A stretch of 64,000 bases of DNA from contig NZ_JAGYXY010000008.1 in NCBI RefSeq assembly GCF_018362775.1, forward strand, positions 52,410 to 116,409, written 5' to 3'. Both the position numbers and the translations under genes were made by a program. Numbering within the stretch: the first letter of the stretch is position 1; every line of letters begins with the position of its first letter. Below the pieces are notes generated by a model. It saw only the letters and a program-made list of their open reading frames with translations. It was not told where the DNA came from and did no database searches. Below, in pieces: positions 36,813 to 45,869 of the stretch. The DNA is from Alistipes montrealensis (GTDB taxonomy: Bacteria; Bacteroidota; Bacteroidia; Bacteroidales; Rikenellaceae).

Positions 36813-38822
36813 CTATTCGATATAGACGTTGAAGTTCTTCGGACGTTTCATTGTTTCGGTATACACCCTGCCGAAACGGTCCGTTACGGTGATATGGAGC
36901 GTCGACGACGGGTCCGATGCCTGTACGCTGAACAGGTGTCCCATCTTGTTGGCCGTGAACGAGGGCCTGCTGCCCTTGTTCAGGCGCGGAATCACATACG
37001 TGATCAGGTGCAGGGGATCGTATTCCCAGAGCCGCGTCACGGCAAGGCTGCCGCGCCCCTCTTCTACCACCTCGATCTTCCACTCCGGATCCCAGTTCCA
37101 GCAATTGATATACACGCAGTTATCACTGCGCAGCCTGTTGAAAGACTGCCCATAGGCCTGCTGCGAAAACCAGTCGCGGATCGTAACGGGAGTGCCGTCG
37201 ACCGTGATGGTCCGGTCGTCCAGATAGGTTTCGGGATCGAGCCAAAGCTTATTCATGTCGTAGGTGCGGAACTGCACGTCCCGGCTGATTCCCGTCCCCT
37301 TGTAATACCACGTCAGGTCACGGTCCTCCAACTCGTAGACCGCATATCCGCCCGGCGTACCGTCTTTGCAGATATGACGGCCCGAATAGCCATCCGACCA
37401 CCACCAGCAGGCGCAGACAGCACCCGTATTGTGGTCCATGACAGCATCCGTAAGCTGGCAGTTACGGTTGTCGTGGCTGTGTCCCGTGAGCACGTGAACC
37501 TCCGAAAACCCTTCGAAACAGGCCAGCAGCTCCCGCGCATGCGCTTCGTCGTAAAATGTATTGCCGAACGAGGCGTTGGGATAAGCCAGCGGCGCGTGCA
37601 TCATGATGAACAGCGGAGCGGCCTTGTCTTCGACGAGCGCGAGGTCCTTTTTCAGCCACGCGATCTGGTCCTCGGAGACGTAATTATGATAGCTCTTGTC
37701 CCCGATCGTTCCCACGGCCCCGCCGTTGTTGACGTAGACGATATCGTCGAGGCAGACGAAATGGGACTTTCCGATGTTGAACGAATAATAGGCCGGCATC
37801 ACCAGGTCGCGCCATTGCCGCGTGGCGGCCAGGTCTTCGGTGTAATAGGGATCGTGGTCGTGGTTGCCGATGCAATGGAAGGCGACCGTATTGAAATCCT
37901 TCATCTCGGTGATGAAATCGCTGAGCGTAAAGTAATTCTTATACCAGTACTCGTCCCACGCCAGATCGCCCATCGTCAATACATAGACCGGACGCTGTTC
38001 GGTCAGGATGAAGCGGTTGACATCGTTGACAAAATCGCGGAACTGTTCCAGGTCGTTGTTGCGGCGCGCCAGGTGGTAGTCGGTGGAGGCGATCAGTACG
38101 CAGCGGTCGTTATTCACGGGCCGAAGCGTGAAATCGAACTGCTCGACCGAAAGGTTCGTCGCCATGAACCGGCGCGAAATCTGCGGAATGTTCATCACCG
38201 TTTCGGGCATATACCCCGAAGGCAGCGAAATGAACACCCTGCCCAGCGATTTGTCCGAATAGAAATAGTAACGCCCCTCTTCGTCGGTGGTCACGACTTC
38301 GACGCCGTCGGAAACCGCCACGCCGGGCAGCGGATTCCCGTTCTTGTCACGCACAACACCTTTCACATTCATTCCGGCAATGTCAGGCAGTTCCTCCAGC
38401 ACGTCCACATTGCGAATACGGACACTCAACTGTCCGAGCCGCTGTTCCTGCTCGGCCCGCCGCACGACGGCGGCATAGGTTCCGTCGGGCAGGCCCTGCG
38501 GGATTGTCACCACGGCTTTGTCGGCAGCAGCCTCCATCGGCAGGAAATAGGCTTTCTTCGTACTGCCGCCTTCGACGACCAGTTGAAAAACATCCTTATC
38601 GCCGAAGCCCTGCCCACGGACTTCGAAAGTCTCGCCCACGGCTGCCACGACCTCGTCGGCGGGCAACTGGACGCCTGTAATCCAAACGGTTTCGGCCGCA
38701 GGAGGCCGGATTTCGCGGGTATTGTCCCGCTCACAGGCGACACTGGCCAGCAAAACGGACAGGATCGCAAAGAGGGTTATTTTCCGGGAAAAGAACGAAC
38801 TGAAATTTTCGACGCGTTTCAT
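36813..38822 (-). CDS. Calcineurin-like phosphoesterase lipoprotein of the PUL
   Basis: A 669-residue secreted lipoprotein (lipobox ASVAC, acceptor Cys30; a second ATG at 38831 adds 3 residues). An Ig/IPT-like domain fills about 40-130, a carboxypeptidase-regulatory-like beta domain about 145-225, and the metallophosphoesterase about 235-480. Its motifs are complete: STDYH, GDLAWDE, GNHDHD, MMHAPL and GHSHDN, giving a two-metal site. A C-terminal beta domain ends at PKNFNVYIE. It is 21 bases downstream of the BACON lipoprotein. Such proteins can act on phosphomonoesters or diesters; in this setting a phosphate-bearing glycan is possible but unproven. Confidence 0.83.
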   Translation of the reverse strand: MKRVENFSSFFSRKITLFAILSVLLASVACERDNTREIRPPAAETVWITGVQLPADEVVAAVGETFEVRGQGFGDKDVFQLVVEGGSTKKAYFLPMEAAADKAVVTIPQGLPDGTYAAVVRRAEQEQRLGQLSVRIRNVDVLEELPDIAGMNVKGVVRDKNGNPLPGVAVSDGVEVVTTDEEGRYYFYSDKSLGRVFISLPSGYMPETVMNIPQISRRFMATNLSVEQFDFTLRPVNNDRCVLIASTDYHLARRNNDLEQFRDFVNDVNRFILTEQRPVYVLTMGDLAWDEYWYKNYFTLSDFITEMKDFNTVAFHCIGNHDHDPYYTEDLAATRQWRDLVMPAYYSFNIGKSHFVCLDDIVYVNNGGAVGTIGDKSYHNYVSEDQIAWLKKDLALVEDKAAPLFIMMHAPLAYPNASFGNTFYDEAHARELLACFEGFSEVHVLTGHSHDNRNCQLTDAVMDHNTGAVCACWWWSDGYSGRHICKDGTPGGYAVYELEDRDLTWYYKGTGISRDVQFRTYDMNKLWLDPETYLDDRTITVDGTPVTIRDWFSQQAYGQSFNRLRSDNCVYINCWNWDPEWKIEVVEEGRGSLAVTRLWEYDPLHLITYVIPRLNKGSRPSFTANKMGHLFSVQASDPSSTLHITVTDRFGRVYTETMKRPKNFNVYIE

Positions 38823-38843
38823 AATGTGCATTTTTCGTTGAAA

Positions 38844-41267
38844 TTACTCCATGAGCGATACCGAAGGCTGGCGTTCCGTTCCGTCGCCGTCGACATTGAC
38901 AATACGCATGCCCGTATTCTGGGGTTTGCTCGCCGCGGCTCCCTGCGTCATGATTCCCGACATGCAGCGCATGCGGAAACGTGCCACGCCGTCCGGCGCC
39001 GGGGCAGAGAGCGCAACGTCCTGGGAAACGACGCTGTACGCGTCCTGTACGAAAGCCATATTGTAGGAGAGTTCCGAACCGTCCTCGACCACAGCGGTTT
39101 CGACGCTCTGGGCGGGTTTCCAGGCGCCGCCGTCCTCGTATTCGAGCATCCAGTATTTGGGACACTTGTTCCCGAAGATCATGACGAAGTCGAGCTTCAC
39201 GCGCACCCCGGCCGTGAGGCCGTCGAGCGGCGCTTCGAAGAGCCAGTAATCGCCGATCCAAGCATAGGTGACATTGGGACACGACACGGGCGCCTTACCG
39301 GTTAACGTCCATTTCGGACTGGTCTCCGAGACGCCGCCCGCGACATAGGAGAGACGAGCGGAAGAGCCCCCGCGCTCGGCGGCGACATGATGCTCCGACA
39401 CCCAGGTCGATTCGTAGTCGGAGAGGTAATCGGCCCCCAGCCACCACTGAACCCGGGTAACCGACTGACCGTGCACGGCCTGCACCACCTCGGCTTCGGA
39501 AGAAAGCCCCTCGGCGGCATTGAAGAACCGAACATGACCCACACGCTTTTCACCCGTGGTGTTTTCCGAAGCCCGGAATTTATAGGTAACACGCTGTCCC
39601 GACCCGAAGGCGACGGAAGTTGCAGAGAGTTGCGAAACCCACGACGGCATCTCCACCGAAACCTCCGTATTGCAGTTCACGTCTATCTCGAACGTACCGT
39701 CGGAAGCTGCCGCGGCACTTCGGGTCACGCAAATAATCTGTCGCGTCGGTTCCATGACGATGCCCGGCACGGCATCGCTGCGCAGGGAGGTGACCCGTAC
39801 GTCGTCCAGATACCAGCAGCAGTCGGTCTCGCTCTCCGAACGGATGTGCAGGCGGCAGCCGCGCGTGGCGCCCGTAATGTTCAGCGTTACGTCGTACCAG
39901 TCCTGAAACGGATCTTCGGCCCACTTGCGGCCCACGGGGACCCGTTTGAAATCCATCGCATCGTACGTTCCCTGGTCACAATAGACTTCCAGCACAGCCT
40001 CGTAATCGCGCATGGTCAGCGCCCGGAAAGTTACCGTCAGGTCCATTTTCGTCTCGATTTCGGCGAATACAGGGGTCGTGAAGCGACCCAGCGAATTCGC
40101 CGTGCCGAATTTCAGGCATCCGCCGCGCGTGTATCCCCGCATGATCTCGCAACCCGTACCGAGCGGGTCGGTTATCACGCTCGACACCGGAGGATAGAGG
40201 TTGGTGAGGAGTATTCCGGCGCCCTGATCCATCGCAGCGACGTTGAACATCGCATCCGTAGGCGTCGTCGCCCACGCGAAATCATCTTCGAAAAGCACCC
40301 AGCCGCAGCCCGCCGCAGGAGCCTGCACGACGGACAACGTCTCGGTGGCAGCGCCTTCTATCCCGACGGCGGTGATCGAGAAACGCCCCTTGCGCGAATC
40401 ACCCGTATTGGATCCGGGTTTCACCTCGACGGTCACCGTCTCGCCCGCCGCACCCCCATCGGGTGTGATCGCAATCCAGTCGGGGCTACCCGTACGGTCG
40501 ACGGTCCAGGCATAGTTGGATTTCACGCGGAAACGGACCGGAGCGTCTCCGGCAGTAAGGCGCACGTAATTATCGGCCAATCCGTCGATAGCGATAACAG
40601 GGCTCTGCGGTTTGTGCTGCTGGCTGACGGGGATGTGCCGTTCGGCGGCGGCGGCTTTGATGATCAGCGTGCCGCTCCGTTCCGGGCCGTCATTCTCTTC
40701 GGGAGTGACTACGACGCGCACGGTCGTACCGCCGCTGCCTTTCGAAGGTGCGACGGTAAGCCAGTCGAGATTCTCCGTCACGGCTTCCCAGGCTACATTG
40801 GCGTTGACCCGAAAACTCTGAGGCATACCCTCGGCATCGTAGACGATGCTCCCGTCGGTCAGTCCTTCGATGACGATCGAAGGGCTGTCGGACGAGGGCT
40901 GCTGATGAATCGTAATGGTGTGCTCCTGCGATCCGGCTCGGACGGCGATCGTGCCCGTACGCAGGTCGCCGATATTGGAATAAGGAGTAATCTTCACCTG
41001 CACCGGAATGCCTGCTGCTCCGCTGGCAGGGCTGACTTCAGCCCATTCCAGACCGGACTTCACGAGTTCCCACGCCCGGTTGCTTTCGACCGTGAAGGAG
41101 ATTTGCGCCACATCCGAAGCTGCAATGGTGAACTCCTGTTCGACTCCCGAAACACGCAGTTCGTCGGCTTCGGGCGCAATCCCGTCGTCTCCGGAACAGG
41201 CCCCGAAGAGGATCGGTGCAAAAACCGGAAACAAAGCGGTGAAAAGGTTAAATTTGAAGGGGTTCAT
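38844..41267 (-). CDS. BACON-domain surface lipoprotein 1
   Basis: An 807-residue lipoprotein (LFGAC, acceptor Cys24, followed by acidic SGDDG). At least three BACON repeats span about 35-310, with hallmarks such as SFTVESNRAWELV then WAEVSPASGAAG, and WLTVAPSKGSGG. A jelly-roll-like region follows (about 320-480), then another beta stretch, then a C-terminal module with CPKYWMLEYEDGGAW and RFRMRCMSG. That module resembles the end of the second BACON lipoprotein of this locus. BACON domains are thought to hold glycan-binding or mucin-contact domains away from the membrane. It is divergent from the regulator and precedes the phosphoesterase. Confidence 0.8.
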   Translation of the reverse strand: MNPFKFNLFTALFPVFAPILFGACSGDDGIAPEADELRVSGVEQEFTIAASDVAQISFTVESNRAWELVKSGLEWAEVSPASGAAGIPVQVKITPYSNIGDLRTGTIAVRAGSQEHTITIHQQPSSDSPSIVIEGLTDGSIVYDAEGMPQSFRVNANVAWEAVTENLDWLTVAPSKGSGGTTVRVVVTPEENDGPERSGTLIIKAAAAERHIPVSQQHKPQSPVIAIDGLADNYVRLTAGDAPVRFRVKSNYAWTVDRTGSPDWIAITPDGGAAGETVTVEVKPGSNTGDSRKGRFSITAVGIEGAATETLSVVQAPAAGCGWVLFEDDFAWATTPTDAMFNVAAMDQGAGILLTNLYPPVSSVITDPLGTGCEIMRGYTRGGCLKFGTANSLGRFTTPVFAEIETKMDLTVTFRALTMRDYEAVLEVYCDQGTYDAMDFKRVPVGRKWAEDPFQDWYDVTLNITGATRGCRLHIRSESETDCCWYLDDVRVTSLRSDAVPGIVMEPTRQIICVTRSAAAASDGTFEIDVNCNTEVSVEMPSWVSQLSATSVAFGSGQRVTYKFRASENTTGEKRVGHVRFFNAAEGLSSEAEVVQAVHGQSVTRVQWWLGADYLSDYESTWVSEHHVAAERGGSSARLSYVAGGVSETSPKWTLTGKAPVSCPNVTYAWIGDYWLFEAPLDGLTAGVRVKLDFVMIFGNKCPKYWMLEYEDGGAWKPAQSVETAVVEDGSELSYNMAFVQDAYSVVSQDVALSAPAPDGVARFRMRCMSGIMTQGAAASKPQNTGMRIVNVDGDGTERQPSVSLME

Positions 41268-41305
41268 AATGCGTTGAATTGTAGAATTTAGGTTGTTGTT
41301 CCGAG

Positions 41306-41336
41306 CAAAAATAAAATTAAAATGCGGCATCGGCAA
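41306..41336 (-). promoter_or_regulatory. Promoter of the BACON1-phosphoesterase operon
   Basis: On the minus strand TTG (41336-41334), a 20-base spacer and TATTTTTG (41313-41306), 39 bases before the lipoprotein start. A second TATTTTTG at 41532-41525 may be an additional upstream box. Confidence 0.65.
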
Positions 41337-41500
41337 GCCTGCGCAAGGGGCCCGGAAAGCCGCCCGCGATCCCCTTCGGGACTACCGAAATGGCCACATG
41401 CGTACGCCTTTATCGGGGGTACAACGCCGTCCGGAGCCGGTTTTTCACTCATACCGCGGACATACACCCCGGCGCCGCGGCCGACTGCGCCTGAACGGAA

Positions 41501-41530
41501 AGACAAAATTTTGACACGGGCAGACAAAAA
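41501..41530. promoter_or_regulatory. AGACAAAA direct-repeat pair, candidate operator
   Basis: AGACAAAA at 41501-41508 and at 41522-41529, spaced by about two helical turns. The core GACAAAA recurs next to the promoters of the GH88 operon (45848) and of BACON2 (49653). AraC-type domains of hybrid regulators bind direct repeats, so this is a candidate site. Confidence 0.4.
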
Positions 41531-41664
41531 TAAACCCCGGGGAATACCTTTCTTTGTACGAAGCTCCAAACTGCCGGAATCGCGGCGCTCCCCGGTTTTA
41601 CGACACACGGTCTGACATCGGAAAATAACAACTTCAGTATACCATTTATACCCGAAAAAGTCCC

Positions 41665-41672
41665 TACATTTG
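41665..41672 (+). promoter_or_regulatory. -7 promoter box of the hybrid regulator
   Basis: TACATTTG, 28 bases before the ATG of the regulator; no clear -33 element. Confidence 0.66.
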
Positions 41673-41700
41673 TTATAGCCCTTCCCAAGCTACTGGCCCC

Positions 41701-44700
41701 ATGAACCGACACCTATCCGACAAGATACCTGCCCCGACCAGCGGACGCCTGCTCCTGCTGGCGCTGCTTCTCTGCATTTGCGGGGGCGTCTCCGCAGACC
41801 CGCAGGCTGTACAACACCTGCCGAACCTGACGATTCGCAATTTTGCGCAGGACAAGGTCGGCTACATCTGGATCGCAACCGACAACGGACTTTGCCGCTA
41901 CAACGGACAGACCTATTATTACTACCAGAGCGAGCCGGACGATCCGGCATCGCTCCCCGCCAACCGGGTCCACGACATCCGCACCGACGACGACGGCACG
42001 CTCTGGATCGCCACAGCAGGCGGCATCTGCATCTACAACCCGCTGTACGACAACTTCGAGCGCCTGCTGACGGAACGCGGACTGCACCACATCACCCGCA
42101 GCGGTCCGCAGATCGTCTGTTCGGGACCTGCGGGCATGGTGCTCTTCGACGCCGCCAGCCGCACGATACTGGCCCGGAAGGATTCGCCTTACCACCGTCC
42201 CCTGGTGCTGGAAGCCGACCTGCAGGGTTATTTCTGGGGCGGAAGCGCCGATGGACAGAACGTCTTCAAATACGACCGGAAACTGGGCCTCTGCGACTCG
42301 GTGGTCCTCGCACGCCCGGCAAAGTTCCGTTGCGGATGCTGCGACCGACAAGGCCGTATCTGGTTCGGCACGGAACAGGGCATCGTAGTCCTCGACCCCG
42401 CGACAGGACGCCCCACGACCGACCCCCGGCTGCTGCGGTGTCTGTCCCATGCAGCGGAATTCAACGTCACGATGCTGGCCCCGGCGGACGACGCCACCAT
42501 TTACATCGGCACACAGGGCGACAACCTCCATGCAATCGACCTTTCGAACCACGTCTTCGACCACAACGTCGTAAACCGGTTCTACAAACTCAACTATACG
42601 AGCGATTTCAGTTGCGGGTTCTGCGACCGCGAAGGAAACGTCTGGGTCGGTACGGCCGACCGCGGATATTCGGTGCGCTTTGCCTACAAAAAGAACTTCT
42701 CGCAGATGGCGCGCCTCGGCAAGCAGACGCTGGGCAAATACATCAACGCCATCACGATCGGGGAAAACGGGACACTCTGGATCGGCAGCCACTACAAAGG
42801 CCTGCTGGGCTACAACAACCGGGAATACGCAACACGGTGGCATACGACGGAGAACAGCCCGCTCATGCAGCAACTCGGAAGCAACGGCATCACGGCGCTC
42901 CATTACGACTCATCCGGGCGGCTGTGGGCCAACATCGACGACCGGATCGCGGTGTGCACCACGGAACTCGTAAACATCCGCAGCCACACGCTGCTGCCCG
43001 ACCGGGTCCTTGTCAACCGATTCTGCGAAGACGCCCGCCGGAGGGTATGGGCCGCCACGCGTTCGGGACTCGTCTTTTGGGAAGGAACCCGGCTGCAGGA
43101 AGCCGGGTTCAAAGAGTGCGACGTGCAGGATGTCGTGCGGCTCGACGACTCCACGATGCTGGCCGCCGTGTCCGGACAGGGTATCTACACCGTCGATACC
43201 CGGCAATTCGACGCCCGGCCCTGCATCGAAACGGCCGACAGCATGATCGCCACAGCCCTGCGCCGCCCCACCTGCCTCTATTGCGGCAAAGACGGTTCGC
43301 TCTGGATCGGTACGCGCTCGGGAGGACTGCTGCGCTACCACCCGCAGCAGGGATTCCGAAGCTACACGCTCCGGGACGGATTCGCGAGCAACGAGATCGC
43401 CGGCATTACACAGGACCCCCAGGGCAACACCTGGGTCGCCACCTCCTACGGACTTTCGCTCATCACGGCCTCGACGGAGCGGGTCACCACCTACTTCCAG
43501 TCCGACAGGCTCCAGACCCAGCAGTTCTACCCCCACTGTTCGCTCAACACGTCGGCGATGATCTACTTCGGCGGCAACACCGGACTGGCGCAGTTCGCGC
43601 CGGGCCGCGTCATCCCCAAAATCACCAAGTCGCCCGTGCCGTTGGTGCTGACCGAAATCAGGATCAACAGCATCGTCCAGCATCCCTCGGAAGGCAAAGT
43701 CCTCACCAAACCGCTGAACGACACCAAACGCATCGTCCTCAACCACAAGCAGCGCAACATCGACATCAACTACGAAGCCGTGACGTTCCTTTCGCCGGAG
43801 AAGGTCAGCTACGCCTACCGGCTCTACGGCGGCGAGATCGACGAGGAGTGGAATTATGTCGAAAACCGCCGCAGCGCCAACTACGCACACCTGCCCGCCG
43901 GGCACTACACCTTCGAACTGAAGGCCCAGAACCCCGACGGATTCTGGAACGAAGAGCCGCAGCGGCTGGAAATCGTCATCAAGCCTTCACCGTGGCTGAC
44001 GTGGTACGCCTTCCTGTTCTACATCGCCGCGGCAGGCGGAGCCGCCTGGTTTGCCAACCGGCTTTACCTGCGCCGCCGGCTGCAAAAAATGGAGCTCGAA
44101 CTGGCCCGCACGGAGCTGGAACGCGAAAAGGCACTCACCAACATGAAGATCGACTTCTTCACCAACATATCCCACGAACTGCGCACGCCGCTCTCGCTGA
44201 TCTACGGTCCGGTAAACATGCTGCCGGGCATCACCGATGAAAAACGCTCGCGCGAACTGGTCAACCTGATCAACTACAACATCCAGCAGTTGCTCAAACT
44301 GATCGACCAGACCCTCAGCCTGAGCCGCATCGAAAACGACACCCTCCCGCTGTCGGTCTGCCGGCAGGATATCATACCCTACGTCAACCGACTGACGGAC
44401 GGCTTCGCCTGCCTCGCCCGGGAAAAGAACATCGACCTGCAAACGACGAGCGTACCGCCGGGACGGATGGTCATCGCCGTCGATGCCGACAAATTCAGCA
44501 AAATCCTTTCGAACCTCGTCTCCAACGCCCTGAAATATACACCCGAACACGGTCACGTCGACGTTGCGCTGGCACTCACGGACTCGCTCCCCGAAAAACT
44601 CGCGGGAGCGGCCGCATCGTCCCGCTACCTCGTCGTCAGCGTCACCGACGACGGTATCGGTATGAGCCAGGAGGACGTAGGGCGTATTTTCGAACGTTAC

Positions 44701-45780
44701 AAACGCCTGACCCAGAGTGAACGCAACACAACCGGAACCGGCATCGGCCTGCATTATGTCAAACAACTGCTGCTTGTACACAAAGGCAGCATCGCAGCCG
44801 AAGTGCGGCCCGAAGGCGGCATGTGTTTCACCTTCGCGATCCCGGTCGACGAAACGCTGTACGACCTCGTCGGCGAGCCCACCGTTTCCGCCGAATTCAT
44901 CGACGGCATGACGGCGGCCGCTGCCCGGGAAATATTCTCCGGCGACGAACTGCCCGGAAGGCTGGGGGGGGGTCATTCGGAATCGCGGCCGAAAATCGTC
45001 CTCGTCGAAGACAATCCGCAACTGCAACTCTACTGCCGCTCGATCTTTGCCCCGCGGTTCGATGTTTTCGTTGCCGACAACGGCGTCGACGGGTTCGACC
45101 TGATCAACGCCGAAATGCCCGACGTGGTAATCACCGATGTCCTGATGTCGAAGATGGACGGATACGAACTCTGCCGCAAGGTCAAGAACGACGTAGTGCT
45201 GAGCCATATTCCCGTCGTGATCCTCACGGCGAAAGTCACCGACCAGGACAAAATCGTCGGTTACCAGGAGGGCGCAGACGTGTATATGACCAAGCCGTTC
45301 AACCCCGAATTGCTGCAAACCGTGGTCGACAACCTGCTGACTACGCGCAGCAAACTGCGCGACATGATTCTTTCCGAATCGGGGAAAACGTCCGACGGGG
45401 CAGAAACCGAGGAGGTGAAACTCTCGGCCGCCGACCGGGCCTTCGTGGACAAACTGCGCCAACTGATCGACAACAACATTTCGGACAGCACACTCAACAT
45501 CAATGCCCTCAGCAGTGAGATGTGCATGAGCCGCGCCAGCTTCTTCCGCAAGATCAAGTCGCTGACGGGTGTCACACCGAACAATTTCATCCTGATCTAC
45601 CGCCTCAACCGGGCGGCCGAAATGATCCGCAGCCGGGACTACCGCCTCAACGAAGTGGCCGACCTGCTGGGATTCAGTTCGCAGTCGCATTTCTCGCGCT
45701 GCTTCAAACAGCATTTCGGTATTACGCCGAAAGATTACGCGACGCGGGGGGGGTCTGACCCCTCCCGGAGGGCCGATTGA
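41701..45780 (+). CDS. Hybrid two-component system regulator (HTCS) of the PUL
   Basis: A 1359-residue one-protein signalling system. Order: signal or anchor (about 15-32), a periplasmic two-propeller sensor made of many DxxGxxWxxT/S-type repeats (for example GYIWIATDNGLCRY, GTLWIATAGGICIY, GSLWIGTRSGGLLRY), a Y_Y_Y domain (about 660-755), a membrane helix (about 767-785), the histidine kinase with His825 in NISHELRTPLSL and an ATPase domain (DDGIGMSQED, GTGIGLHYV), the receiver with Asp1146 in VVITDVLMSKMDG, and a C-terminal AraC-type DNA-binding domain (about 1255-1350). It should sense an oligosaccharide in the periplasm and activate the flanking genes. A nine-G run splits the kinase from the receiver. 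Confidence 0.94.
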   Translation: MNRHLSDKIPAPTSGRLLLLALLLCICGGVSADPQAVQHLPNLTIRNFAQDKVGYIWIATDNGLCRYNGQTYYYYQSEPDDPASLPANRVHDIRTDDDGTLWIATAGGICIYNPLYDNFERLLTERGLHHITRSGPQIVCSGPAGMVLFDAASRTILARKDSPYHRPLVLEADLQGYFWGGSADGQNVFKYDRKLGLCDSVVLARPAKFRCGCCDRQGRIWFGTEQGIVVLDPATGRPTTDPRLLRCLSHAAEFNVTMLAPADDATIYIGTQGDNLHAIDLSNHVFDHNVVNRFYKLNYTSDFSCGFCDREGNVWVGTADRGYSVRFAYKKNFSQMARLGKQTLGKYINAITIGENGTLWIGSHYKGLLGYNNREYATRWHTTENSPLMQQLGSNGITALHYDSSGRLWANIDDRIAVCTTELVNIRSHTLLPDRVLVNRFCEDARRRVWAATRSGLVFWEGTRLQEAGFKECDVQDVVRLDDSTMLAAVSGQGIYTVDTRQFDARPCIETADSMIATALRRPTCLYCGKDGSLWIGTRSGGLLRYHPQQGFRSYTLRDGFASNEIAGITQDPQGNTWVATSYGLSLITASTERVTTYFQSDRLQTQQFYPHCSLNTSAMIYFGGNTGLAQFAPGRVIPKITKSPVPLVLTEIRINSIVQHPSEGKVLTKPLNDTKRIVLNHKQRNIDINYEAVTFLSPEKVSYAYRLYGGEIDEEWNYVENRRSANYAHLPAGHYTFELKAQNPDGFWNEEPQRLEIVIKPSPWLTWYAFLFYIAAAGGAAWFANRLYLRRRLQKMELELARTELEREKALTNMKIDFFTNISHELRTPLSLIYGPVNMLPGITDEKRSRELVNLINYNIQQLLKLIDQTLSLSRIENDTLPLSVCRQDIIPYVNRLTDGFACLAREKNIDLQTTSVPPGRMVIAVDADKFSKILSNLVSNALKYTPEHGHVDVALALTDSLPEKLAGAAASSRYLVVSVTDDGIGMSQEDVGRIFERYKRLTQSERNTTGTGIGLHYVKQLLLVHKGSIAAEVRPEGGMCFTFAIPVDETLYDLVGEPTVSAEFIDGMTAAAAREIFSGDELPGRLGGGHSESRPKIVLVEDNPQLQLYCRSIFAPRFDVFVADNGVDGFDLINAEMPDVVITDVLMSKMDGYELCRKVKNDVVLSHIPVVILTAKVTDQDKIVGYQEGADVYMTKPFNPELLQTVVDNLLTTRSKLRDMILSESGKTSDGAETEEVKLSAADRAFVDKLRQLIDNNISDSTLNINALSSEMCMSRASFFRKIKSLTGVTPNNFILIYRLNRAAEMIRSRDYRLNEVADLLGFSSQSHFSRCFKQHFGITPKDYATRGGSDPSRRAD
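44964..44972 (+). repeat. Run of nine G inside the hybrid regulator gene
   Basis: Nine consecutive G at codons 1088-1091, in the linker just before the receiver. Loss of one G would end translation at the TGA at 45101; gain of one G shifts into a frame open until 45518. A second run of eight G (45746-45753) lies 9 codons before the stop and would change only the tail. Confidence 0.9.
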
Positions 45781-45835
45781 GATTCTCGGACATATTTTTA
45801 AGACTGCCGTACCGAAGGTTTAAACGCCGCCGGAA

Positions 45836-45843
45836 TACCTTTG
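45836..45843 (+). promoter_or_regulatory. -7 promoter box of the GH88-BNR-GH105 operon
   Basis: TACCTTTG, 26 bases before the GH88 start, immediately followed by the GACAAAA core at 45848-45854 near the expected transcription start. Confidence 0.68.
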
Positions 45844-45869
45844 CATTGACAAAACCAACCCCCAAAAAC

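Larger units (their letters stand above)
41268..41700. other. 433-base regulatory gap between BACON1 and the hybrid regulator
   Basis: No convincing gene lies here. It holds the two divergent promoters, a perfect CAAAATTTTG palindrome (41504-41513), and two AGACAAAA direct repeats 22 bases apart. Short frames inside it have no start or codon features of real genes. Confidence 0.65.

Noticed and set aside
41288..41608. 106-codon minus-strand frame in the regulatory gap
   Set aside because: No homologous pattern, overlaps both promoter regions, and composition is unlike neighbouring proteins.
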